Positions 50,995-59,802 of a stretch of DNA of 64,000 nt are shown here, piece by piece. The translations under genes were made by a program, and so were the position numbers. The first letter of the stretch is position 1. Each line of letters begins with the position of its first letter. The DNA lies in the NCBI RefSeq assembly GCF_042653545.1, contig NZ_JBHSIS010000011.1, forward strand, positions 66,203 through 130,202, read 5' to 3'. Source of the DNA: Actinophytocola glycyrrhizae. GTDB taxonomy: Bacteria > Actinomycetota > Actinomycetes > Mycobacteriales > Pseudonocardiaceae. The notes under the pieces are model-generated. The model ran no database searches and had not been told where the DNA came from. It saw only the letters and a program-made list of their open reading frames with translations.

Positions 50995-51539
50995 GGCGAC
51001 ATCACCTCCGCGAGCTGGGCACGGGCCCGCGCGATCCGGCCGCGCACCGCGGTGGCGGTGGTGCCGATGGCGCGGGCGATCTCCTCGTAGGACCGGCCGT
51101 GGACCTCACGCAGCAGCCAGCAGGCGCGTTGCTCCGGCGTCAGCCGGTCCAGCGCCGACACCAGCGCCGACATCTGCGCGCCGGTCTCCGCGGCCCGCTC
51201 CGGTCTGCCGTCCGGGGACGGTGACTCGCGCGTGTCCAGCTCGACGTCGGCGACCGGTTTGCGGGCACGGATCACGTTCAGGCACCGGTTGGTCGTCGCG
51301 CGGTACAGCCAGCCGACGAACGCGCCGTCGTCGTGCAGCTGCGACAGCCGCCGCCACGCCGTCAGGAACGTCTCCTGCACGACGTCCTCCGCGTCGGCCG
51401 GGCTGGACAGCATGCGCAGCGCGAGCCGGTAGATCGGCGCCTGGTAGCGGCGCACGACCTGCTCGTAGGAACGGACGTCGCCGTCTCTCGCCCTGGCGAC
51501 GAGCGTCGCCGTGTCGAGCGCGGTGTCGAGCGCGGGCAT
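50985..51539 (-). CDS. ECF sigma factor heading the Asp23 operon
   Basis: A 184-residue ECF sigma factor starting at ATG 51537-51539 (GGAGGGGG upstream). Region 2: YRLALRMLSSPADAEDVVQETFLTAWRRL, FVGWLYRATTNRCLNVIR. Region 4: LDRLTPEQRACWLLREVHGRSYEEIARAIGTTATAVRGRIARAR. It is first in an operon of nine genes and overlaps the ZAS-Asp23 gene, which I take as its anti-sigma factor. It probably directs its own operon. Confidence 0.94.
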   Translation of the reverse strand: MPALDTALDTATLVARARDGDVRSYEQVVRRYQAPIYRLALRMLSSPADAEDVVQETFLTAWRRLSQLHDDGAFVGWLYRATTNRCLNVIRARKPVADVELDTRESPSPDGRPERAAETGAQMSALVSALDRLTPEQRACWLLREVHGRSYEEIARAIGTTATAVRGRIARARAQLAEVMSPWR

Positions 51540-51613
51540 GTGACCCCCTCCTGCGAGGTGCCCATCAACAATTGACAGACACGGGGGCCGCCCAAACGTC
51601 ACGGGCGGTTCAG

Positions 51614-52624
51614 TCACCCGTCCGGATGACCGCGCTCACCCTTGCGGTGCGCCCGCAGTGAACCGGGGTGGGCCTTGGCCGAGGGGTCCCTGCGGGTCTT
51701 GACGAGGCTCGCGACCGTCACGACCGCCAGCACGGCGACGATCACGCCGAGGCTGAGCGGTGTCGGGATCTCCGGGACGCGCTCGTCGATGTCCACGTGC
51801 GCCCAGTGCAGGATCAGCTTCACCCCGATGAACGCGAGGATCAGCGCGAGACCGGCCGACAGGTACACCAGGCGGTCCAGCAGGCCCTTCACGAGGAAGT
51901 ACAGCGCACGCAGGCCCAGCAGCGCGAACGCGTTGGCCGCGAACACGATGTACGCCTCGTCGGTCACCCCGAACACCGCCGGGATCGAGTCCAGCGCGAA
52001 CAGCAGGTCGATGCTGCCGATCGCGACCAGCACCACCAGCAGCGGGGTGGCCATCCGCCTGCCGTCGACCTTCGTGACCAGCCTGCCGTCCACGTACTCG
52101 TCGGTCAGCGGCAGCACCCGGCGCGCGGCCTTGACCATGACGTTGTCCTCGATGTCGGGGTCCTCGTCGCGGTGCCGGAACAGCTGGATCGCCGTCCCGA
52201 TCAGCAGCAGCCCGAACAGCAGGAACATGAACGAGAACAGCGACAGCAGCGTCGCGCCGAGCATGATGAAGATCGCCCGCATCACCAGCGCGAGCACGAT
52301 GCCGAACGTGAGGACCTTGTGCTGGTGCTCCTCCGGGACGGCGAACGTGGTCATCACGATCACGAACACGAACAGGTTGTCGACCGACAGGCTCTTCTCG
52401 ACGATGTAGCCCGCGAAGTACTCGGTGCCCGCCGCACCGCCGTAGGCCATCGTGAACCACACCCCGAACGCGACCGCGACGGCGATGTAGAACACCGACC
52501 ACGCGGTCGCCTCCTTGAACCCGACCCGGTGCGGCCGGATCCCGGCGGCGACGAGGTCCACCGCGAGCAGGACGACGATGAGGCCGATGGTGACGGCCCA
52601 GGTGACTCCGCTGATGTCGAGCAC
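51614..52624 (-). CDS. TerC-family membrane protein
   Basis: A 336-residue integral membrane protein of the TerC/Alx family, linked to tellurite tolerance and manganese export. Conserved acidic pairs in helices are visible: EKSLSVDNLFVFVI near residue 75 and GSIDLLFALDSIPAVFGVT near 210. About nine helices. GTG start 52622-52624 with GAGG upstream. Single-gene unit after the Asp23 operon promoter region. Confidence 0.93.
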   Translation of the reverse strand: MLDISGVTWAVTIGLIVVLLAVDLVAAGIRPHRVGFKEATAWSVFYIAVAVAFGVWFTMAYGGAAGTEYFAGYIVEKSLSVDNLFVFVIVMTTFAVPEEHQHKVLTFGIVLALVMRAIFIMLGATLLSLFSFMFLLFGLLLIGTAIQLFRHRDEDPDIEDNVMVKAARRVLPLTDEYVDGRLVTKVDGRRMATPLLVVLVAIGSIDLLFALDSIPAVFGVTDEAYIVFAANAFALLGLRALYFLVKGLLDRLVYLSAGLALILAFIGVKLILHWAHVDIDERVPEIPTPLSLGVIVAVLAVVTVASLVKTRRDPSAKAHPGSLRAHRKGERGHPDG

Positions 52625-52770
52625 GCGCCGATCCTCACCCGCCACCGCCGGTCCCGCACGACGAGCCACGCGGCCGCACTCGCTCGGAAGGCGCGGCCAT
52701 CGACGCCGTCGATGGGCCGCAGCGCGGATGAGCGTTGGACCGGCGGCCGGCCCGGGCGAACACTGGTGGC

Positions 52771-52971
52771 GTGAACGCGGATCAGGACGACCCGGGACGG
52801 CTGCCGATGGCCTTCGCCGTCCGGGTCCTCGTCCTCGCGGCGCTCGCCGGGATCGTGGGCTGGGTGCCGCTGCTGCTGTTCCTCACCGTGGTCGGCTGCT
52901 GGCTCGTCAGGTGCGCGAGCAGGGCCCGCGCCGCCGGGTTCGACGGGACCGGGGAGCGGCCCGCCAGGTAG
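52771..52971 (+). CDS. Possible small membrane protein antisense to the lysR 3' end
   Basis: A 66-residue frame starting GTG 52771 with one long hydrophobic segment (VRVLVLAALAGIVGWVPLLL into FLTVVGCWLV) between charged ends. It has very high third-position GC. It overlaps the LysR gene end on the opposite strand for 190 bp, so at most one of the two readings is selected there; the LysR C-terminus could in fact be longer than needed. Weak call. Confidence 0.4.
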   Translation: MNADQDDPGRLPMAFAVRVLVLAALAGIVGWVPLLLFLTVVGCWLVRCASRARAAGFDGTGERPAR

Positions 52972-53762
52972 ATGGTGCGGGTGAGACCGGCCTTCGTCAC
53001 GGTCGCGAACGGCAGGCCCGCCCGTTCGGCAACCCCTCGCGGCACGACGGTGACACCCAGCCCGGCGGCGACGAGGTCGAGCAGCAGCGGGATGTGCGTC
53101 GCCTCGCAGACCGGGTTCGTCGCCAGCCCGGCGTCGGCGAACCGGCGGCGCACCATCGCCTGCATGCCGCTGCCCTGCAGGTCGACGAACGGTTCACCGT
53201 CCAGTTCGGACAGCCGTACCCGAGCCCGCCCGGCGAGCCGGTGCCCCGGGTGGGTCACCAGCACCAGCTTCTGGCGCCAGGTGGCGAACACGGCGAGGTC
53301 CGGTGGCAGCGGCCCGTCCGCCGCCAGGTACGCCAGGTCCAGCTCACCACCCGCGACCGCGGCCGCCAGCGCGGGCACCAGACCGTCCCGCACGTGGATC
53401 TGCACCCCCTCGTGCCGCCGCCGGAACTCGCCGAGCTCACGCGGCAGGTCCACCATCGTCAGCGCCTGGATGGTGCCGATCGACACCCGCCCCCGGTGCA
53501 GGCCGAGCACCGCCGCGACCTCGCCGCGGGCCGCGTCCGCGTCCGCCACCATCCGCCGCGCCACCGGCAGCAGCGCGTGGCCCGCCTCGGTCAGCAGGAC
53601 ACCCCGGCTGGTGCGCTCGAACAGCGGGGAGCCCAGGTCGGTCTCCAGTTTGCGCACCGACGCGGACAGCGCCGACTGCACCATGTGGATCTCCTGCGCC
53701 GCCGGGGTGAACGCGGAATGCCGCGCCACCGCCAGGAAGTGCTCGATCTGCCGCAACTCCAT
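52782..53762 (-). CDS. LysR-family transcriptional regulator
   Basis: A 326-residue LysR regulator. N-terminal winged HTH MELRQIEHFLAVARHSAFTP followed by VQSALSASVRKLETDLGSPLF, then the two-lobed ligand domain (GRVSIGTIQALTMVDLP... LVLVTHPGHRLAG...). The last 30 or so residues are low-complexity and exceed normal family length. It is divergent from the dehydratase gene with 66 bp between them and most likely controls it. Confidence 0.93.
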   Translation of the reverse strand: MELRQIEHFLAVARHSAFTPAAQEIHMVQSALSASVRKLETDLGSPLFERTSRGVLLTEAGHALLPVARRMVADADAARGEVAAVLGLHRGRVSIGTIQALTMVDLPRELGEFRRRHEGVQIHVRDGLVPALAAAVAGGELDLAYLAADGPLPPDLAVFATWRQKLVLVTHPGHRLAGRARVRLSELDGEPFVDLQGSGMQAMVRRRFADAGLATNPVCEATHIPLLLDLVAAGLGVTVVPRGVAERAGLPFATVTKAGLTRTIYLAGRSPVPSNPAARALLAHLTSQQPTTVRNSSSGTQPTIPASAARTRTRTAKAIGSRPGSS

Positions 53763-53828
53763 CCGGCGATGCTATTGGCGGTCGCCCGTCCTACGGTGGA
53801 CCCGACCGGCCATCGCAGGGAGGCGTCC

Positions 53829-55523
53829 ATGGAGCTCAGGCACCGTTCGCGCGCGCTCGTGGAAGGGCCCGCCAGGGCCGGGGCGCGGGCACAGCTCAAG
53901 GGCATGGGCTACGACGACGACGCGCTCGGCAAGCCGTTCGTCGGCGTGGCGCACTGCTGGACCGAGACCATGCCGTGCAACTTCACGCACCGCACGCTCG
54001 CGGCGGCCGTGAAGAACGGGGTGCTGGCGCGGGGCGGCACCCCCATGGAGGTCAACACGATCGCGATCTCCGACGGCATCGCCATGGGCACGCCCGGCAT
54101 GCGGACCTCGCTGGTGTCGCGGGAGGTCATCGCCGACTCGATCGAGCTGGTCGCGCGCGGGCACTGCTTCGACGCGCTCGTCGGGATCGCCGGGTGCGAC
54201 AAGACGCTGCCCGGTGTGGTGATGGCCATGGCCCGCCTCGACCTGCCGGGCGTGCTGCTCTACAGCGGGTCGATCCGGCCCGGCTGCTGGCAGGGCAGGG
54301 ACGTCACCGTGCAGGAGGTGTTCGAGGCGGTCGGCGCGCACTCGGCGGGCCGGATCACCGACGCGGAACTGGCGGAACTGGAGGCGGCCGCGTCACCGGG
54401 GGTCGGCGCGTGCGGCGGGCAGTTCACCGCCAACACGATGGCGATGGTGTTCGAGGTGATGGGCCTTTCGCCGCTCGGCTCGGCCATGGTGCCCGCCGAG
54501 GACGACGGCAAGCCGGGGGTCGCGGAGCGGGTCGGGCACCTCGCCATGGACGTGCTCGCCGCCGGCATCCGGCCACGGGACGTGATCACCCGCGCGTCCA
54601 TCCGCAACGCGATGACCGCGGTCGCCGCGTCCGGCGGCTCCACCAACGCCGTACTGCACCTGCTCGCGGTCGCCGCCGAGACGGGGGTGGTGGTCGACAT
54701 CGACGACATGGACGAGATCAGCGCCAGGACCCCGCTGATCTGCGACCTGCGGCCCGGCGGGCGGTTCGTCGCCACCGACCTGTACGCGGCGGGCGGGGTG
54801 CCGCTGCTCGTCCGGCGTCTCCTCGACGGCGGGCTGCTCGACCCGGACGCGATGACCGTCACCGGGCAGACCATCGGCGTGGCCGCGCACGACGCCGCCG
54901 AGACCGAGGGCCAGGAGGTGGTCCTGCCGCTGGACCGGCCGCTCAAGCCGACCGGCGGCCTCGCGATCCTGCGCGGCAACCTCGCACCGGAGGGCTCCGT
55001 CGTGAAGCTGTCCGGGCACGAGCGGCTGTACCACCGCGGGCCCGCGCGGGTGTTCGACGGCGAGGAGGCCGCGATGGCCGCCGTGCTCGCCGGGGGGATC
55101 AGGGCCGGTGACGTGGTCGTCATCCGGGCGGAAGGACCGGCGGGCGGGCCGGGCATGCGGGAGATGCTCGCGGTCACCGGCGCGCTCATGGGTGCGGGCC
55201 TCGGCGCGGACGTCGCACTGCTCACCGACGGCCGGTTCAGCGGCGCGACCAGGGGTTTCATGGTCGGGCACGTGGCGCCGGAGGCCGTGCGCGGCGGACC
55301 GGTCGCGGCCGTGCGCGACGGTGACCAGGTCACCATCGACGTCGCCGCCCGCCGCATCGACGTCGACCTGTCCGACGAGGACATCGCCGTGCGCGTGGCG
55401 GACTGGCGGCCACCGGCCAACCCGCACCGGACCGGCGTGCTCGCCAAGTACGAGGCCCAGGTCGGCAGCGCCAGCACCGGCGCGACCACCAACCCGGCGC
55501 TGCCCCCGCGTGGGGGCGTGTGA
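53829..55523 (+). CDS. ilvD: Dihydroxy-acid dehydratase (IlvD/Edd family)
   Basis: A 564-residue iron-sulfur dehydratase that makes 2-keto acids from dihydroxy acids in branched-chain amino acid synthesis. Cluster cysteines at Cys50 (PCNF), Cys123 (GCDKTLPG) and Cys195 (ACGGQFTANTM) and the metal-lysine region are in place. Start ATG 53829 with AGGGAGG. Its solitary place opposite a LysR gene, away from ilvB/ilvC, suggests a second, inducible copy; sugar-acid dehydratases of this superfamily are an alternative. Confidence 0.92.
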   Translation: MELRHRSRALVEGPARAGARAQLKGMGYDDDALGKPFVGVAHCWTETMPCNFTHRTLAAAVKNGVLARGGTPMEVNTIAISDGIAMGTPGMRTSLVSREVIADSIELVARGHCFDALVGIAGCDKTLPGVVMAMARLDLPGVLLYSGSIRPGCWQGRDVTVQEVFEAVGAHSAGRITDAELAELEAAASPGVGACGGQFTANTMAMVFEVMGLSPLGSAMVPAEDDGKPGVAERVGHLAMDVLAAGIRPRDVITRASIRNAMTAVAASGGSTNAVLHLLAVAAETGVVVDIDDMDEISARTPLICDLRPGGRFVATDLYAAGGVPLLVRRLLDGGLLDPDAMTVTGQTIGVAAHDAAETEGQEVVLPLDRPLKPTGGLAILRGNLAPEGSVVKLSGHERLYHRGPARVFDGEEAAMAAVLAGGIRAGDVVVIRAEGPAGGPGMREMLAVTGALMGAGLGADVALLTDGRFSGATRGFMVGHVAPEAVRGGPVAAVRDGDQVTIDVAARRIDVDLSDEDIAVRVADWRPPANPHRTGVLAKYEAQVGSASTGATTNPALPPRGGV

Positions 55524-55586
55524 CGTTTCCGGTGGACCGTGCGCCAACACTGGTGGGGTCCATCTACGTCGAGTCGAGGTTGCTGA

Positions 55587-56213
55587 GTGACAGCTGGTCA
55601 GACGGCGGCTGACCTGTCCGCGGCGGTGCGGGCGGCACGGGGCGGGAACGAGGCGGCGTTCCGGCTGCTGTACCGGGAGGTGCAGCCCGGTCTGCTGCGG
55701 TACCTGCGCGGGCTCGTCGGCGGTGAGGACGCCGAGGACCTCGCGTCGGAGACGTGGCTGCAGATCGCCCGCGACATCCGCACCTTCCGCGACGACGGCG
55801 CGGGCGGGTTCCGCGGCTGGGCGGCCACCATCGCCCGCCACCGCGCGCTCGACCACGTCCGGCGCGCGCAGCGGCGGCCCGTCGCCGGGCTGAGCGCGGA
55901 CGTGCTGGTCGACCTGCCGGACCGCAACGACACCGCGGAGCAGGCGATCACGCAGGCCGCGACCAACGCGACCGTCGAGCTCATCGCCACCCTGCCCCGC
56001 GACCAGGCGGAGGCCGTGCTGCTGCGGGTCGTGCTCGGCCTCGACGCGCAGGCCGTCGCCGCCGTGATGGGCAAGCGGCCGGGCGCGGTGCGGACCGCGG
56101 TGTGGCGCGGGTTGCGCAAGCTCGCCGAGCGGCTCGACCAGACCGGTGACCGGCGGGTCACGACCACCGGTGTGACACGTACGGGCAAGGCGACGCCTAG
56201 GAAGTCGTCATGA
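55587..56213 (+). CDS. ECF sigma factor
   Basis: A 208-residue ECF sigma factor. Region 2: LLYREVQPGLLRYLRGLVGGEDAEDLASETWLQIARDI and FRGWAATIARHRALDHVRR. Region 4: LIATLPRDQAEAVLLRVVLGLDAQAVAAVMGKRPGAVRTAVWRGLRKL. GTG start at 55587, GAGG seven bases upstream. Its stop overlaps the next gene in ATGA, which by position is its regulator. Confidence 0.93.
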   Translation: MTAGQTAADLSAAVRAARGGNEAAFRLLYREVQPGLLRYLRGLVGGEDAEDLASETWLQIARDIRTFRDDGAGGFRGWAATIARHRALDHVRRAQRRPVAGLSADVLVDLPDRNDTAEQAITQAATNATVELIATLPRDQAEAVLLRVVLGLDAQAVAAVMGKRPGAVRTAVWRGLRKLAERLDQTGDRRVTTTGVTRTGKATPRKSS

Positions 56214-57115
56214 GCATTCAGCGATCGCCACGCGTGGACCGCGGCACCGCCGAGCAACTGGTTGCCGGCAAGGGTGCCGGACCGGTCGCGTCCGTGCTGC
56301 GCGCCGCCGCCGCGCCCGCGCACCACGACGAGCTGGCCGGCGAGGACGCGGCGGTCGCCGCGTTCCGCGCGGCGGCGACCTCGGTCGCCCCGGAGCCGGT
56401 CAGGCGCTCGGTGTTCCGGGCCGCGTTCGCGCGGGTGCTCACCGTCAAGGCCGCGCTCGTGCTGGCCGTCGCGGGCTCCACCGGGATCGTGCTCGCCGCG
56501 AGCGAGGGCGCGCTGCCCGTGCCGTGGTCGAACAACCCGGCGGTCCCACCCGCCACCACCACGACCACGACGACCACCCCGCCGACCACGAACGCTCCCG
56601 GCTCGGACACGCCTGGCGCCCGCACGAGCGACGGCAGGCAGCCGCCCGCGGCGCCGGACCCGTCGATCGCCGGTCTGTGCACGGCGTACGCGGCACACGA
56701 GGACAAGAACCTCGACAACCCCGCGTTCCGCGCGCTGGTCGACGCCGCGGGCGGCAAGGACGAGGTCGCCGGTTACTGCGAGGTCGTCGAGGCCGCCACG
56801 TCGAACGCGCCTGCCGGTCCGGGCAGCAGACCGAGCACGCCCGGCAAGCCGGACGACCCGGGCGCGAGCGGGAACCCGGGTCAGCGCCCGGCGACCCCAC
56901 CCGCCGGGCGGCCGCCCGAGCCGCCACGTCCCGGCCAAGGTGAGCGGCCGGGCGCCACCGACCCCGGCAAGCCGGACAATCCGGGCAAGTCCACACGCAC
57001 GACCGACGAACCGACGAGCGAACCAGCCGTCACCAAGACTCCGGGCAGCCCCACCCGCGGCGCCGCACATGCCGTGCCCCCCAGCGGCGCCGAACCGCCG
57101 TCAACGGGCGGCTGA
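56210..57115 (+). CDS. Putative membrane anti-sigma partner with Pro/Thr-rich tail
   Basis: A 301-residue protein. About 75 cytosolic residues, one hydrophobic helix (ALVLAVAGSTGIVLAAS), then a long extracytoplasmic part: a Thr run (TTTTTTTTPP), a small helical domain with two cysteines (IAGLCTAYAAHEDKNL... GYCEVVEAA) and a disordered Pro/Gly/Lys tail. Placement and topology suit an anti-sigma factor for the coupled ECF gene; no ZAS motif is visible. Sensing of wall or external stress is inferred. Confidence 0.75.
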   Translation: MSIQRSPRVDRGTAEQLVAGKGAGPVASVLRAAAAPAHHDELAGEDAAVAAFRAAATSVAPEPVRRSVFRAAFARVLTVKAALVLAVAGSTGIVLAASEGALPVPWSNNPAVPPATTTTTTTTPPTTNAPGSDTPGARTSDGRQPPAAPDPSIAGLCTAYAAHEDKNLDNPAFRALVDAAGGKDEVAGYCEVVEAATSNAPAGPGSRPSTPGKPDDPGASGNPGQRPATPPAGRPPEPPRPGQGERPGATDPGKPDNPGKSTRTTDEPTSEPAVTKTPGSPTRGAAHAVPPSGAEPPSTGG

Positions 57116-57121
57116 CCGGAC

Positions 57122-57169
57122 GGAGTGGGTTCGGGCCCAACGACCCCAGATCCGGCCCGAACCCACTCC
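57122..57169. terminator. Hairpin terminator
   Basis: GGAGTGGGTTCGGGCC pairs with GGCCCGAACCCACTCC, a perfect 16-bp stem with a 16-base loop, just after the anti-sigma-like gene. Confidence 0.82.
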
Positions 57170-57241
57170 CACCTGCCAACGACCACCTCGGTGGTCGTCC
57201 TGGCCGAGGACCGAGACGGCTCACTCGGGACCTCGGCCGCC

Positions 57242-57273
57242 GCCGGTGGCCCGGGTCTGTCCGGGCCACCGGC
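57242..57273. terminator. Second hairpin before the DUF952 gene
   Basis: GCCGGTGGCCCGG and CCGGGCCACCGGC form a 13-bp stem with a 6-base loop 17 bases before the DUF952 start. Confidence 0.5.
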
Positions 57274-57290
57274 ACCCAAACGGTTAGCGT

Positions 57291-57638
57291 GTGCGGGTGA
57301 TCCTGCACATCACCGACCGGGCCGCGTACCGCCATGGCGAGCCGGTCACCGCGCCGTCGCTCGCGACCGAGGGTTTCGTGCACTGCTCCGACCCCGGCAC
57401 CGTGCACCTGCCCGCCGACCGGCTGTACGCGGGCCGCACCGACCTGCTGCTCCTCGAGATCGACCCGGCGAAGCTCGACGTGCCGCTGCGCTGGGAGCCC
57501 GGGGCACCGCCGATCCCGGGCGGGCCGTGGTTCCCGCACGTGTACGGCCCGATCCCCGCCGCGGCCGTGGTCGACGTGCACGAATTCCCGCCAGGGCCGG
57601 ACGGGTTCACGCTCCCGGCCTCGCTCCAGCGGGGCTGA
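57291..57638 (+). CDS. DUF952 protein
   Basis: A 115-residue cytosolic protein matching DUF952: ILHITDRAAY at the start, TEGFVHCSDP, LLLLEIDPAKL and FPHVYGPIP in order. The conserved His/Cys of FVHCS are thought to be functional, but no activity is established. GTG 57291 or GTG 57297 could start it; no clear ribosome site. Confidence 0.9.
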   Translation: MRVILHITDRAAYRHGEPVTAPSLATEGFVHCSDPGTVHLPADRLYAGRTDLLLLEIDPAKLDVPLRWEPGAPPIPGGPWFPHVYGPIPAAAVVDVHEFPPGPDGFTLPASLQRG

Positions 57639-57730
57639 GCGCGCGCTCGGCGAAAACCTCGCCGCTGACGTAGAGAACCCGGTGCCCGCTCCGACCTGAT
57701 CCCGTGACCACCGGGAAGAGGAGCAGGGAA

Positions 57731-58282
57731 ATGAGCAAGGTCGTCTACTGGGTCCACGCGTCCGTCGACGGTTTCATCGCCGGGCCGAACGGCGAGTTCG
57801 ACTGGCCGGTCATGGGCCCGGAGCTGAGCGCGTACTCCGACGGGCTCAACGAGCGGGTCGGCACGTTCCTGTACGGCCGGGTCGTGTGGGAGCTGATGTC
57901 GGGCTACTGGCCGACCGCCGACCAGATCTCCGACCACCCGCACGACCTCGCGTTCGCGAAGGTGTGGCGGAACATGCCCAAGGTCGTCTTCTCCCGCACC
58001 CTCACCGAGGCCGGGTGGGGCGCGCGGGTCGAGACCGACGTGGTGGGCGCTGTCCGTGCGCTGAAAGCACGGCAGGACAAGGATCTCCTGCTCACCGGCG
58101 GCGCCGGGCTGGCGGCCGCGCTCGCCGCGCTGGACCTGATCGACGAGTACCAGGTGGTCGTGCACCCGGTCGTGCTCGGCGGCGGCAAGCGGCTGTTCCC
58201 GCTGGCCGGGCGGTTCGACCTGAAGCTCGCGGCGACGCGGCCGCTCGACGGGCGTGCGGTGCTGCTCAGCTACCACCGGTGA
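57731..58282 (+). CDS. Dihydrofolate-reductase-like (RibD C-terminal) protein
   Basis: A 183-residue protein of the RibD C-terminal/DHFR superfamily, a NADPH-dependent reductase fold: VVYWVHASVDGFIAGPNGEFDW, FLYGRVVWELMSGYW, LLTGGAGLAAALAALDLIDEYQVVVHPVVLGGGKRLF. It is not the folate enzyme by size and motif. ATG 57731 with GGGAA upstream. Substrate unknown. Confidence 0.9.
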   Translation: MSKVVYWVHASVDGFIAGPNGEFDWPVMGPELSAYSDGLNERVGTFLYGRVVWELMSGYWPTADQISDHPHDLAFAKVWRNMPKVVFSRTLTEAGWGARVETDVVGAVRALKARQDKDLLLTGGAGLAAALAALDLIDEYQVVVHPVVLGGGKRLFPLAGRFDLKLAATRPLDGRAVLLSYHR

Positions 58283-58342
58283 GCTGGGTGCCGAGCGGGG
58301 TGCGCGCGTGCCGCAGCAGGCGGCCCTGCGCCCGACCCGCGC

Positions 58343-58399
58343 GAGTCCCCCGTTCAGGACCCGCGAGTCCCCCGTTCGCGACCGCTGAGTTCCCCGTTC
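58343..58399. repeat. Triple 22-bp tandem repeat
   Basis: GAGTCCCCCGTTC at 58343-58355 and 58365-58377, then GAGTTCCCCGTTC at 58387-58399: exact 22-bp period with variable bases between. It fills the gap between two convergent genes and ends four bases before the lipase-like stop. Confidence 0.85.
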
Positions 58400-58402
58400 C
58401 GG

Positions 58403-59719
58403 TCAGAGCTGGGCGAAGAGCCAGTCGTCGGTGCGGCCGGGGTCGCGGACCGCGGCCGCGATCTCCGCCGCGGGCACCGAGTCGCTGCTGCGCGCCAGGT
58501 GCAGCACCGCGTCCGCCAGGTCGTGCACGGCCGCCTCGAACCCACTCGCGGTGCCGGAGTCCAGCCAGTGCAGGAACTCCCGCTGGTCGACCGTGGCACC
58601 CGAGCGGGCCGCGACCTGCCGCCACAACGTGCCGTACCCGCGCCGCACCGCCTGAGCGGCAGGCGAACCAGGCGGCTCGCCGCACGCCTGCACCAGCCGC
58701 AGCGCGCACACCGCGAAGTCGTCGCCGGTCAGCCTGCCGTCGCGGTCGCCGGTTCGCCTGCCGAAACCGGGCCGCCGCGCCCACGCGACCATCTCGTCGA
58801 GGCCGACGCGCAACAACCCGAGGTGCGTGGTGTCGTGCCGGTCGAACCGCACGTCCGCGCCGGTCCGCCGGACGTCCCTGAAGTAGCCGGCGACGACGTC
58901 GGCCGGGACCGCGTCGTCGGCGTCGCCCGCGGTCATCAGCACCGGCCGGTCCATGCGGGTCACCGGCACGCGGCACGCGTCGAGCACCGGTGCGACGCCG
59001 GGCCGCCGGTGCAGGTCGGTGAACCCGCCATCGTCGTTGGTGACGCCGTCGACTGCGTCGGCCACCTCGTCGAACGTGGCCCGCCCCGCGAGCGCCGCCA
59101 GCGCCCGCCCGGTTTCGGTCAGGAAGTCCGCGCGCACCCCGGTGAGCAGGAACGGCACCAGCGGCGACACCGGTGCGGCGCCGTCGGCGGTCAGTTCGGC
59201 GGCGATCAGCGGCGGATGCACGGGCGGCGCGATCGCGACCGTGCCGCGGAAATGGAGTTCCGGCGCGTAGTGGCTCGCGACCAGCCCGGTGAACAAGGCC
59301 GCGTGCGCGCCACGCCCGAACCCGACGGCGAGCCACGTACGTCCCACGCGCGGGTCGGACTTCCTGGCCGCGCGGACGATGTCGATCATGTCGTCGGCGA
59401 GGGCCTCGCCGTTGAGGTACGGGTGCGGGCCGAGGTCGTGGTGGTCGGCGACGGTGACCGCGTACCCGGCGGTGAGCCACCGGTCGGCGTGCACGCGTTC
59501 CGGCGCGGCGAGGCCCGGGCCGAGACCGGTCGCGTAGCTGACGACCGGCCAGCCACCGGCCGGCGGCGATCCGACCGGCAGGAACAACGACCCACCCGCC
59601 GTGCGACCCGAACCGTCGTATCCCTTGCCGTGGAAGACGATCCGGGTCGCGTCGGCGGCGTGTGCCGGCCACTGCCCGTCGGGCACGGGGTGTCGCTCTG
59701 GCACATCTCCGGGTCGCAC
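58403..59719 (-). CDS. Lipase-like alpha/beta hydrolase lacking the serine nucleophile
   Basis: A 438-residue protein with an alpha/beta-hydrolase body like secretory lipases: GWPVVSYATGLGPGL, the strand WLAVGFGRGAHAALF, DRPVLMTAGDADDAVP (acid) and DTTHLGLL (histidine). The nucleophile elbow, normally G-x-S-x-G, reads Gly-Phe-Gly-Arg-Gly, so the catalytic serine is missing. No signal peptide is visible; start GTG 59717-59719 is weakly supported. It may be a binding protein or a decayed enzyme. Confidence 0.78.
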   Translation of the reverse strand: MRPGDVPERHPVPDGQWPAHAADATRIVFHGKGYDGSGRTAGGSLFLPVGSPPAGGWPVVSYATGLGPGLAAPERVHADRWLTAGYAVTVADHHDLGPHPYLNGEALADDMIDIVRAARKSDPRVGRTWLAVGFGRGAHAALFTGLVASHYAPELHFRGTVAIAPPVHPPLIAAELTADGAAPVSPLVPFLLTGVRADFLTETGRALAALAGRATFDEVADAVDGVTNDDGGFTDLHRRPGVAPVLDACRVPVTRMDRPVLMTAGDADDAVPADVVAGYFRDVRRTGADVRFDRHDTTHLGLLRVGLDEMVAWARRPGFGRRTGDRDGRLTGDDFAVCALRLVQACGEPPGSPAAQAVRRGYGTLWRQVAARSGATVDQREFLHWLDSGTASGFEAAVHDLADAVLHLARSSDSVPAAEIAAAVRDPGRTDDWLFAQL

Positions 59720-59802
59720 GTGGTGGAAGGTAACGGGTCCGCCACGGGGTTACGGCCCGGGTCACCCGGCAGGACCAGGACGTCACCCCGATGCCGCAGC
59801 GG

